From Actinomycetota bacterium (GTDB lineage: Bacteria; Actinomycetota; Acidimicrobiia; Acidimicrobiales; Acidimicrobiaceae): 22,419 nt of DNA. Under the pieces are notes generated by a model. The model saw nothing but the letters and a program-made list of their open reading frames with translations. It made no database searches and was not told the origin of the DNA. Numbering within the stretch: position 1 is the stretch's first letter; every line of letters starts with the position of its first letter. Both the position numbers and the translations under genes were made by a program. The stretch spans positions 1-22,419 of the forward strand of contig DAHVOF010000230.1 of the NCBI GenBank assembly GCA_027318945.1, written 5' to 3'. Positions 15,029 through 21,749 of the stretch are shown one piece after another.

Positions 15029-15613
15029 CTATCGTCCTCCTTTGTCATCGGGCGCTCCGGCTCGAGCCAAGCGCGGAACTCGCACCACTACAAGCACCAA
15101 CGATCCGAGGATGAGGATCCACACTATGGCGATCACCGTCAACAAGCCTTTGACCAGCCATCCTCCGGTGGTCCCTAGCGGCCTTGCGTACTCGATGGCA
15201 CTTTGGGGCACTCCAGTCGGATCACGCAGAACCTGGAACGTCTGAGTGACCGATGGGACTGAAACCGAGCCATCCGAGCCGGCCACCGCACCAAACTGGG
15301 TTGATCCGGTCCATGTCGGCGTGTATGTGTAGACCGCCTTTCCAGACGAGCCGACCGCCGCTGTGCCAACTGCCATCCATCCGTCACCTGAAAACTCCGT
15401 TGTCTGGACAAAGAAGGTGACGCTCTGGCCAACGTCGCCTGACGCTTCCTGAGCTGTGAGGATCAGGTTATCCGAGCTCGCCGAGACAGACGCCACGGAA
15501 AGCGTCAGCGAGTTGCTGCTCAGTGAAGTCGCGGCAAAGGCCGGTCCTGATGCCATGAGCACCGATGCAGCGGCAGCGGTCGCCGCAATGATCCATCGAG
15601 TAATGCTCTTCAT
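15029..15613 (-). CDS. Exported Ig-like protein with one C-terminal membrane helix, unknown family
   Basis: The 194-aa product has a signal peptide ending near AFA-AT (residues 1-28). A beta-rich domain of about 110 residues follows, with the VGQSVTFFV...GTAAVGSSGKAVYTYTPTWTGSTQF pattern of bacterial Ig-like repeats. A single membrane helix is at about 153-177 (WLVKGLLTVIAIVWILILGSL), followed by a short basic cytoplasmic tail. It should be a type I membrane protein with its Ig domain outside. Its ATG overlaps the NrfD stop by four bases (ATGA) and GAGGTG provides the SD, so it is translationally coupled to NrfD and likely a subunit or docking factor of the same complex. No Cys or haem motif is present, so it does not itself carry electrons by known means. 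I do not recognise a family. Confidence 0.85.
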   Translation of the reverse strand: MKSITRWIIAATAAAASVLMASGPAFAATSLSSNSLTLSVASVSASSDNLILTAQEASGDVGQSVTFFVQTTEFSGDGWMAVGTAAVGSSGKAVYTYTPTWTGSTQFGAVAGSDGSVSVPSVTQTFQVLRDPTGVPQSAIEYARPLGTTGGWLVKGLLTVIAIVWILILGSLVLVVVRVPRLARAGAPDDKGGR

Positions 15614-17106
15614 TGCTTCACCTCGCTTTGGGTAGCATGAATTCTATGACCGTTAGTGCTGCCATGGCCGTTTCCATTGCCTACGTCGCTGGAGGCGCCC
15701 GCACCCACCAATAAGAGCTCTTGAGCTGCGACGGTGTGCTCGGACACTTGCTCAGTCGAGCCCAGCTCGCCAACCTCTTCCATCTCGTCGATCGATAGAA
15801 GTGGGACGAACCTGAAGAGAAGCATCAGCCCTAGCGGAATCGCGGCTACGCCTGCGAGCGTGATTGTTATCGAAACCCACGTGAAGTGGTAAGTTCCCCA
15901 ATGGCTTCCGATAAGCGGTTGGGTCGCCGCCGGCAACACAATCACAAGCCTCTTTATCCACAGCGATATCACGACGCCAATGCTTGCGACCGTCAACCCG
16001 GCTATGTTTCTTGTCCTTTTTATTGCCACAATGGCAATTGGAAGTACCTCGCCTGCAAGGACGTAGAACCAGAACGGTATAGCGTAGCGCCCTGAAACCG
16101 TCTGGCTTATCCAGCCACTTGTGATCCCGGTGTATCCTTCTGAAAGCAGATCCGCCAAAGTGAGATAAGCGTATACGAGACCAAGGGCCGCCATGACATA
16201 ACCGAGGCGGACGAAGTGCCGCTTGGTGATGAACCTTTCGAGATGGTAGCCCTTCCTGAAGGCCGAAGCCACGACGATTACCAGGGCGGTGCCCGAGTAA
16301 AGAGCCGCGATCACGAAATACGGCGGGAAAATGGTCTCCGCCCATCCAGGCCTGCTAGTGGTTGCAAACGCCCAAGACAGGACCGAGTGCACCGACACGG
16401 CGAGAGGGATGATGATTAGAGCCACAAGGCTCATGGCCCCGTGAAGAACCCGGCGCTGACGCTCATTTCCCAACCAGCCGAGGGACAGTGCCTTGAAGAT
16501 CTTGTAGCGGACCGGGTGCCGTGATCTTCCAAGCATTCCGTTGACAATTGCAAGATCCGGTATCAAAGGCAGGTAGAAAAAGACCAGCGTAGCCAAAATG
16601 TAAGTCCCTATCGCCATGAAATCCCAGAACAACGGGGATGAGGTGTTTACATACACCAGTATCTCCCAGAACCTCTCGGGCCTTCCCAGGTGAGGAAAGA
16701 TGAACAGGGCGCCTATGATCACCGTGACCAGCGCCGTTCCTTCCGCCAGCCGGGTAAGAGGAGCTCTCCAGCTCTGTCCAGTCAGCCTCAGTATCGCCGA
16801 TATGACGGCGCCTCCATAGCTAACGCCTATGAAGGCGATCACATCGACAATATATACGGCCCAGAATGCCTGATCGTTGTAGCCGGCCGAACCCAAACCG
16901 TGAGCCAGCTGGTACATCCAGGCTCCGATCCCGGCAAGAACCACCAGTGTCAGCACGGTCACGGCGAGCCGCCAGCGAACAGTTGTGCGTTCCACCATCG
17001 GCTTTACCGCCGCTATTCGCACGTCCTCCGCCCAAGACTGCTTCCCCGAAGCTCCGTTTCCGGTTTTGGCCAGAAAGGCTAACTCGTTTACCTCTGTTTC
17101 TTTCAC
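15610..17106 (-). CDS. nrfD: NrfD/PsrC family quinone-binding membrane subunit, ActC-like
   Basis: The 498-aa protein has about ten membrane helices (roughly 46-68, 82-106, 122-140, 160-182, 222-246, 260-282, 300-320, 341-362, 370-392, 410-435) and a polar Gly/Asn/His-rich tail. It matches the ActC subtype of Alternative Complex III more than short NrfD/PsrC: IFPHLGRPERFW near 136-147, SPLFWDFMAIGTYI near 157-170, LIPDLA at 181-186, SVHSVLSWAFA near 238-248, FPPYFVIAALYSG near 260-272, and WGTYHFTWVSI near 403-413. ActC binds and oxidises quinol and docks the ferredoxin subunit. The start is GTG behind AGGGAGG, 16 bp after the ferredoxin stop. The stop overlaps the next gene. The 60-residue hydrophilic tail after the last helix is unusual for the family. 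Confidence 0.93.
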   Translation of the reverse strand: MKETEVNELAFLAKTGNGASGKQSWAEDVRIAAVKPMVERTTVRWRLAVTVLTLVVLAGIGAWMYQLAHGLGSAGYNDQAFWAVYIVDVIAFIGVSYGGAVISAILRLTGQSWRAPLTRLAEGTALVTVIIGALFIFPHLGRPERFWEILVYVNTSSPLFWDFMAIGTYILATLVFFYLPLIPDLAIVNGMLGRSRHPVRYKIFKALSLGWLGNERQRRVLHGAMSLVALIIIPLAVSVHSVLSWAFATTSRPGWAETIFPPYFVIAALYSGTALVIVVASAFRKGYHLERFITKRHFVRLGYVMAALGLVYAYLTLADLLSEGYTGITSGWISQTVSGRYAIPFWFYVLAGEVLPIAIVAIKRTRNIAGLTVASIGVVISLWIKRLVIVLPAATQPLIGSHWGTYHFTWVSITITLAGVAAIPLGLMLLFRFVPLLSIDEMEEVGELGSTEQVSEHTVAAQELLLVGAGASSDVGNGNGHGSTNGHRIHATQSEVKQ

Positions 17107-17122
17107 GATTCCTCCCTAGCTC

Positions 17123-18142
17123 CTAGGACGCCGAGGCCGTGTCTGTCGACAGGCTCTGGCCATGCCCCAATATGTACCAAACTCTTGGATGGGTGTTCTG
17201 CTCCGGCTTGAACGTAACGGCATCGTTGTCGTAAAGAAAGGTCGACATCTTTATCGTCGTACCCATGCTGTTCACGCCAACATCCGTTTTGAGATCACCG
17301 TTGTAGATTGCACCCATCGCACAGCCAGCGGCACACTCCGAGAGAAGGCCGTGGTTGAGATTTCCAACGCAGAAGGTGCACTTTCCTACCGTCCCCTCAC
17401 GCTGGGGCACCGGAAACTCCGGCGTAGCTTGCACAGGCAGAGGCGGGTATTTCACATTGGAGTTCCAGTTGAAGTACCGCGCCTCATATGGGCAGGCTGC
17501 CATGCACATTCGGCAACCGATGCAGCGGTCCTGATTCACCAGGACCACTCCTTGATCCTGCCTAAAAGTCGCATGAACCGGGCAGACATGCAAGCACGGC
17601 GGGTTCTCGCACTGCATGCAAGGCCGGGGCATATGGTAAGTCTGTCCAACGCTGTTAGTTAGCGCGAAAACCTTTATCCACGTCTGATCGGGCGTTAGAT
17701 AGTGGGCCTTTTGGCATGCCGCAGTACACGATTGGCAACCGTTGCAGTTCCTCAGGTCGATCACCATCGCCCACTGATGCGTCGGGGGAGCCAGAGTGGA
17801 CGCCATGTCGGCGGCTCCACTGCCTGTCATTCCGCTGTCTCCGGACCAGTTGTTCGTGTCTGGTACGCCGCCCTTGCTGGTCATGGACATGCTTTGCGCG
17901 TAAGCGCGGTAAGAGAGGAGTTCTATTCCGCTCCCAATTGCTGCAGCGGCTCCTGCGGCCGCGCCAAGCATCGTAAGAAAACGCCTTCTTGAAAACTCTT
18001 TTTCATCATCGCCCGCTGCCTCGCCTACGGGTGCGGCAGGCGTGATAGGACAATTTTGCCCTTGTTGTGAAACTGCACATGATTCTTGCGGAATCAAGCT
18101 CAGTTCGTCCGAAGCTTGCCTGTTCCTAGAAAGCTTCCTCAT
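17123..18142 (-). CDS. Tat-exported 4x[4Fe-4S] ferredoxin subunit (ActB C-terminal/PsrB-like)
   Basis: The 339-aa protein carries 16 Cys in four ferredoxin sets: 133/136/139/143, 175/178/183/187, 207/210/213/217 and 255/258/270/274. This is the layout of electron-transfer subunits of molybdopterin oxidoreductases and of the ferredoxin part of ActB. A Tat signal SRRRFLTMLG at 51-60 and an Ala/Gly hydrophobic stretch to about 82 show export with clusters already inserted. The region before the twin Arg is long (50 residues) and holds two Cys. A Met/Ser/Gly-rich linker (84-118) separates the signal from the cluster domain. AGGAG ten bases before ATG supports the start. The NrfD/ActC-like gene follows 16 bp later, its usual membrane partner. 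No catalytic molybdopterin subunit is encoded nearby. Confidence 0.93.
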   Translation of the reverse strand: MRKLSRNRQASDELSLIPQESCAVSQQGQNCPITPAAPVGEAAGDDEKEFSRRRFLTMLGAAAGAAAAIGSGIELLSYRAYAQSMSMTSKGGVPDTNNWSGDSGMTGSGAADMASTLAPPTHQWAMVIDLRNCNGCQSCTAACQKAHYLTPDQTWIKVFALTNSVGQTYHMPRPCMQCENPPCLHVCPVHATFRQDQGVVLVNQDRCIGCRMCMAACPYEARYFNWNSNVKYPPLPVQATPEFPVPQREGTVGKCTFCVGNLNHGLLSECAAGCAMGAIYNGDLKTDVGVNSMGTTIKMSTFLYDNDAVTFKPEQNTHPRVWYILGHGQSLSTDTASAS

Positions 18143-18253
18143 AAAACATCATCTCCTGGGAAGTTCTCGTCACACAACGTAACCACCTTCTTCTAACCAA
18201 TCGAAACTGCTGGCCAACGCCCCAAAGCAAAGGGTCATCCACAATTTCCTCGA
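18143..18253. other. 111-bp gap between the second cupredoxin and ferredoxin genes
   Basis: Apart from the AGGAG ribosome site of the ferredoxin gene there is no clear promoter or terminator. Co-transcription of both genes is plausible but not proven by spacing. Confidence 0.4.
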
Positions 18254-18931
18254 TCACGTAACAGTTATGTAGCCTTCCATGTAGCCCGGCATGTCCATAG
18301 CGCCACTCATGCCTGTAGATCCGGTCCCGCATGGAGCCTCACATTGCCAAAAGTACTTGCCGGCCTTATTCACCTTGAATGTGAAGTCGACAGTCACGGT
18401 CTTCTGGCCGGATGGAACCGGCGGAATCGGAATATTTATCAGCAAGCCCGGAATTGTCAAAGTGTGAGAAACCTGGTTGTTGGGAATGCTCGTAATAACT
18501 TTCCCACCCACTGTCTCGGTTCCTCCATCGACCACCCCAAAAGTGGGATCGGAACCCCAAACATGCCCATAAGGCGACGCCGCGGGTACCGGCGCTGTTC
18601 CATCGTCGTAGTTGACGATCTGTAGATCTACTGTTGCACCAGCAGGAAACGAAAGGTCGGAAGGCACAAACTTGGGCCAGCCAGGCTTGCCATCCATCTT
18701 GCCAGTCTGGATCACCATCTGCTCGTGAAGTACCGGCGTTACAGAAGCCGCATCTTTATCAGCTGGCGCCGGTGAAGACGATGACGAACTGGTGCAACCG
18801 GAGAGCAGGAGGACTGAAATCGACGCCATGCCTGCTGCACCAAATAAAGCCCCTCGCCGAACCCCTGTTCCGACAACTGACTTCGACCTTCCGTTCCCCC
18901 CAATTCCCATACGCCCTCTTGCGAACTTCAT
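18254..18931 (-). CDS. Cupredoxin-fold lipoprotein (second of three)
   Basis: This 225-aa lipoprotein has a basic N-terminus, a hydrophobic stretch and a lipobox LSGC (Cys46), then a Ser/Ala/Asp tether. The cupredoxin domain runs from about 70 to the end. Likely ligands are His156 in VSHTLTIPGLL, Cys197 and Cys201 in WQCEAPCG, and Met208. The residue at the CuA second-His position, 205, is Ser. It is clearly paralogous to the protein encoded just upstream: QTGKM-x-GK-x-GWP(K/R)FVPSD, YDDGTAP, GGTETV and SIPN are shared. It has an extra stretch (YGHVWGSDPTFGVVD, 121-135) with one more His at 123. AAGGAGG nine bases upstream supports the ATG. It is probably an outer-face one-electron carrier for the NrfD/ferredoxin module. 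Confidence 0.92.
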   Translation of the reverse strand: MKFARGRMGIGGNGRSKSVVGTGVRRGALFGAAGMASISVLLLSGCTSSSSSSPAPADKDAASVTPVLHEQMVIQTGKMDGKPGWPKFVPSDLSFPAGATVDLQIVNYDDGTAPVPAASPYGHVWGSDPTFGVVDGGTETVGGKVITSIPNNQVSHTLTIPGLLINIPIPPVPSGQKTVTVDFTFKVNKAGKYFWQCEAPCGTGSTGMSGAMDMPGYMEGYITVT

Positions 18932-18968
18932 GTCGTATCTGCCTCCTTAACCATTTCCTCTTATGAAT

Positions 18969-19005
18969 GCCTGTGGCCGCTACGAGGACCGCAGCGGCCA
19001 CAGGC
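18969..19005. terminator. 13-bp perfect hairpin between the two paralogous cupredoxin genes
   Basis: GCCTGTGGCCGCT (18969-18981) pairs perfectly with AGCGGCCACAGGC (18993-19005) around an 11-base loop. On the plus strand it is followed by TTAATTATT, on the minus strand (the coding direction) by ATTCATAAGAG. It lies in the 140-bp gap, 38 bases before the ATG of the second cupredoxin. It could partly terminate transcription or stabilise the upstream mRNA, making the first cupredoxin more abundant. Confidence 0.6.
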
Positions 19006-19071
19006 TTAATTATTCAGACGGGGCGCGTGGGAACTGGGGCGCTAGGCCACACGCCCTGCCTGAATAAGGCC

Positions 19072-19716
19072 CTAGGACACCGTGATGTTGCCTTCCATCC
19101 AGCCCATTGTTGCCATTGCACCCTGCATTCCGTCAGAGCCGTCTCCACATGGCGCGAAACAGTGCCAGGTGAACGTGCCGGTCTTGCTTGGCGTAAAGGT
19201 GAATGCGACGGTTACCGACTTCTGCCCCTTGGCAGTGACTGGGATCACGGCATTGATGCCTAGATCCGGCACGCTAAAGGTGTGCGCGATGTTGGCATTC
19301 GGAATCGATGTGGTCGCAGTTCCATCCACCGTCTCGGTGCCGCCCTGAATCTGCTCGTATGACGCCAGCGCTGATGTAAGAGGTGCCGTACCATCGTCGT
19401 AGCTCGTGATAGTCAAGGTCACCTGCGAACCAGACTTAACTGTGATATCCGACGGCACGAACCGGGGCCATCCGGACTTGCCAGCCATCTTGCCAGTTTG
19501 AAGCTCAAGAGCGACATTCTGGGCAGGCGGTGCAGTAGTCGTTGGGGCTGCAGTCGTTGAAGGGGCTGCAGTCGTTGAAGGGGCGGCCGCTGATGTCGTG
19601 GTTGGTGAGCTCGAAGAAGCTGACCCACAAGCCGACAACACGGCACCGACAGCTAAGACAGCGAGGCTCCCCACAAGCGCTCCTGGTCTAAGGTATCTCC
19701 CTGAAGAAATTGCCAT
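19072..19716 (-). CDS. Cupredoxin-fold lipoprotein (first of three)
   Basis: The 214-aa protein has a lipoprotein signal with LSAC (Cys30) and a 35-residue Ser/Thr/Ala/Pro tether that includes a tandem STTAAP repeat. The cupredoxin domain runs from about 67 to the end. Likely metal ligands are His145 in IAHTFSVPDLG, Cys186 and Cys190 in HCFAPCG, and Met197. The CuA His position (194) is Ser. The motif order and VPDLG resemble cytochrome oxidase subunit II more than plastocyanin or azurin. The C-terminal GWMEGNITV recurs in the other two cupredoxins. AGGGAGG lies eight bases before the ATG. It is the first gene of the respiratory set, preceded by a long regulatory region, and is separated from its paralog by a strong hairpin. 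A CuA-like or novel copper carrier is most likely. Confidence 0.92.
   Translation of the reverse strand: MAISSGRYLRPGALVGSLAVLAVGAVLSACGSASSSSPTTTSAAAPSTTAAPSTTAAPTTTAPPAQNVALELQTGKMAGKSGWPRFVPSDITVKSGSQVTLTITSYDDGTAPLTSALASYEQIQGGTETVDGTATTSIPNANIAHTFSVPDLGINAVIPVTAKGQKSVTVAFTFTPSKTGTFTWHCFAPCGDGSDGMQGAMATMGWMEGNITVS
19544..19579 (-). repeat. 18-bp tandem repeat, two copies, in the cupredoxin linker
   Basis: GGGGCTGCAGTCGTTGAA occurs twice in direct succession and encodes STTAAP twice in the tether of the first cupredoxin. Repeat number could vary between strains and change tether length. Confidence 0.7.
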
Positions 19717-19983
19717 TTAAACCTCCCTAATGTTGGGTGACGGAACGGTCGATCTCTTTTGCCAAGCTCTTACTCGTTAATCACGTCATGGGTAATGCTA
19801 CGAATAGCAAGAACTCGGATTATCTGCGATACCTCAGTGTTGTTCGCCGAGATACTACGGTGGCGTACCCGTGTGATCCCGGCACGCATCAAAGAACCCC
19901 GGCGCTCACCAGGGATTTAACAAAACTATGGATATTTTGGGTTGCTCGATTCCACCGCAATTTACCTCTGGCCGAGCTCGCCT

Positions 19984-20016
19984 GTAATGGTATTACGTAG
20001 GGGATTACACCGTAAC
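19984..20016. promoter_or_regulatory. Clustered GTAAT/ATTAC dyads, candidate operator
   Basis: GTAAT-GGT-ATTAC (19984-19996) is a perfect short dyad, followed closely by GATTAC-ACC-GTAAC (20003-20016). The same half-site appears at 19792 and as GTAATC-N5-GATTAC at 20227-20243. About one such 5-mer is expected by chance in this region over both strands, and six are present. Confidence 0.4.
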
Positions 20017-20034
20017 AAACAGTAAAAACAACCA

Positions 20035-20056
20035 GTGACTACGTACCGGTAGTCTC
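20035..20056. promoter_or_regulatory. Dyad with 6-bp perfect core
   Basis: GACTAC (20037-20042) and GTAGTC (20049-20054) are inverted around GTACCG, with further pairing outside if one T is bulged (AGTGACTAC against GTAGTCTCACT). It could be a regulator site or an RNA hairpin. Confidence 0.3.
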
Positions 20057-20226
20057 ACTCGCCTATTCCAGTGAAAGCCTGCCCGCTAGCGCGTCGTTGG
20101 AAACCGCTACAAGGGAGGGCGGTATCACCGACAGCGTTAGACCAAGCCAGGCGTGCAAGCCGCTTTTTTTAAAAATCCTTTGAAACTGATCCGCAGGAAA
20201 GTGCCCAACACCCAAATATCGAAGCG

Positions 20227-20243
20227 GTAATCGGAATGATTAC
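20227..20243. promoter_or_regulatory. GTAATC-N5-GATTAC operator-like dyad
   Basis: A perfect 6-bp inverted repeat with a five-base spacer ends 15 bases before a TTGACA box. The size and spacing suit a dimeric helix-turn-helix regulator bound just upstream of the promoter of the flavoprotein gene. Confidence 0.45.
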
Positions 20244-20258
20244 TCATCGTGTCTCGTT

Positions 20259-20288
20259 TTGACAAACTTTCGTGACCGCTGTGAGAAT
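20259..20288 (+). promoter_or_regulatory. Candidate sigma-70-like promoter of the flavoprotein gene
   Basis: TTGACA (20259-20264) is followed after 18 bases by GAGAAT (20283-20288), which matches the -10 consensus at four of six positions. It lies about 140 bases before the chosen ATG. Confidence 0.4.
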
Positions 20289-20429
20289 GAGGGACGACGT
20301 AGGTCAGTGTCGAGACTGCCGAGGGGGTGCAAGGTAGTGCAAGCCGGGCCTGATCCAAAAAGGAAAAGAAAAGCCACACCTAGGCCAGATCTCTACGAAG
20401 TCTCTCACCTTTCAGACCCTGGCAAAGCC

Positions 20430-21743
20430 ATGACAGCCGAGCTTAAGTCTCCTATATCGCATCAGGATGCGTTTCTTGAAGCCTACCGATGCTTGCTTTG
20501 CGGTGGTCCGCTCACTCCAGCACCCTGCATGCTGGCCTGTCCCGCAAAAGTCGATGTGCCGAGCTTCATTGGAGCTATCTCAGTTGGAGAGCCAATAGAA
20601 GCTGCTGAGATCATTCTCGATGACAACCCTCTTGGAGGGACATGCGCGCGGGTGTGCCCGACTGAAGAACTCTGCGAGGGATCATGCGTCCTCAACTCCA
20701 CCCAACAGCGTCCTGTTGACATAGCAAGGCTGCAGAGGTATGCAATCGATCAAGCTTTCAAGGAGGGGGATCTGCTTGTCCCCCAGAGACCGCAGCCAAA
20801 TAAAATGCGCGTAGCTGTGATCGGGGCCGGTCCGGCAGGCATTACGGGCGCATTCGAGCTAGCCAAGCTTGGATACAAGGTGACACTGTATGACTCTAGA
20901 CCCGCCACTGGCGGCCTGGTGAGATGTGCCATTGCCCCGTATCGCCAGCTGGTTGACCCTCTGGAGCAGGAAACCGCGAGACTATGGGAGCTGGGCGTCG
21001 AATTTCGCCTTACCACAATGGTTGACGCCAGATTGAAAGAAGAGCTGGAGAGCTCATGCGCCGCTATCCTCCTCGCAATAGGTATGGGCGAAGACGCGTC
21101 TGCCGGGTGTGAGGGAGACAAGTTTAAGGGAGTTTTCCCATCGCTTCGCTTCATCGAGAGGATAAAGGCGACCAACTATCCCAAGGTGGGCAAAGTTGCA
21201 GTAATCGGTGGGGGCAACACGGCTATAGACGTCGCCAGAGAAGCTGTCAGACTTGGAGCTAGCGAGGTCACCGTACTGTACCCACGCCATGCGGAAGAGA
21301 CGACTTTATTCTCCGTGGACTACGAGGAAGCGGTAGAGGAAGGCGTGCAGTTCGCGTGGCTGACAAGCCCCGTCAAATACGAGGGAAACGGCAGTGTCAC
21401 AGCGGTCCGGTGCATGAGGATGATGCTCGGCGACCCTGGCTCCTCGGGCCGACACCGATTTTCGCCGGTGGATGGCTCGGAGTTCCTGATCGAGGTAGAC
21501 ACCGTCGTGGAAGCTATTGGACAGCTTCCTAGAGCGGAGTTCCTCTCCCAGATTCCCGGCATCGAACTCACAGCCGGCCTTGTTAAGGTGAATCCGGAAA
21601 CTGGCGAAACTGGAAACGGCATGTACTTTGCCGCCGGAGATGCCCTAAACGGAGGAGCGACAGTCGTGGAGGCGGTAAGACTTGGCAAAGTGGCAGCAGC
21701 TGGCATACATCAAAAATTGATGGGACAAGCGATCGACAACTAA
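20430..21743 (+). CDS. FAD/NAD(P)-dependent oxidoreductase, PreT / GltD-like
   Basis: From the ATG at 20430 the product has 437 aa, close to E. coli PreT (the flavoprotein half of dihydropyrimidine dehydrogenase) and to glutamate synthase small subunits. Two N-terminal Cys sets bind 4Fe-4S clusters: 21/24/33/37 and 72/76/82/86 (CARVCPTEELCEGSC). Then come the FAD-binding GAGPAG at 132-137, the NAD(P)-binding GGGNTA at 260-265, and a final FAD contact YFAAGDALNGGATVVEAV. The second and third Cys of the first set are eight residues apart instead of the usual four. The in-frame TTG at 20259 is rejected because it forms a -35 box and the extra residues are basic and unlike the family. No PreA or GltB partner is in the window, so the electron acceptor is unknown. 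Confidence 0.92.
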   Translation: MTAELKSPISHQDAFLEAYRCLLCGGPLTPAPCMLACPAKVDVPSFIGAISVGEPIEAAEIILDDNPLGGTCARVCPTEELCEGSCVLNSTQQRPVDIARLQRYAIDQAFKEGDLLVPQRPQPNKMRVAVIGAGPAGITGAFELAKLGYKVTLYDSRPATGGLVRCAIAPYRQLVDPLEQETARLWELGVEFRLTTMVDARLKEELESSCAAILLAIGMGEDASAGCEGDKFKGVFPSLRFIERIKATNYPKVGKVAVIGGGNTAIDVAREAVRLGASEVTVLYPRHAEETTLFSVDYEEAVEEGVQFAWLTSPVKYEGNGSVTAVRCMRMMLGDPGSSGRHRFSPVDGSEFLIEVDTVVEAIGQLPRAEFLSQIPGIELTAGLVKVNPETGETGNGMYFAAGDALNGGATVVEAVRLGKVAAAGIHQKLMGQAIDN

Positions 21744-21749
21744 CCAGCC

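Larger units (their letters stand above)
19717..20429. other. Long non-coding region between divergent units
   Basis: About 710 bp separate the start of the minus-strand cupredoxin operon from the ATG of the plus-strand flavoprotein. Open frames here have no protein-like composition. The region is AT-richer than its surroundings. It holds six GTAAT/ATTAC elements in dyad arrangements, a dyad near 20037-20054, a TTGACA box, and a T-rich stretch at about 20163-20169. It most likely contains the control elements for both units. Confidence 0.6.

Noticed and set aside
15610..18142. Polysulfide, tetrathionate or DMSO reductase
   Set aside because: No molybdopterin catalytic subunit lies in the window, and the NrfD protein resembles the longer ten-helix ActC type.
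20137..20247. Short minus-strand ORF (37 codons from ATG 20247) in the intergenic region
   Set aside because: It covers the operator-like dyad, lacks a ribosome site and gives no recognisable protein.
20259..20429. TTG at 20259 as the start of the flavoprotein
   Set aside because: The extra 57 residues are basic and unlike the family, and the TTG is part of a TTGACA box. The ATG at 20430 gives the normal length.
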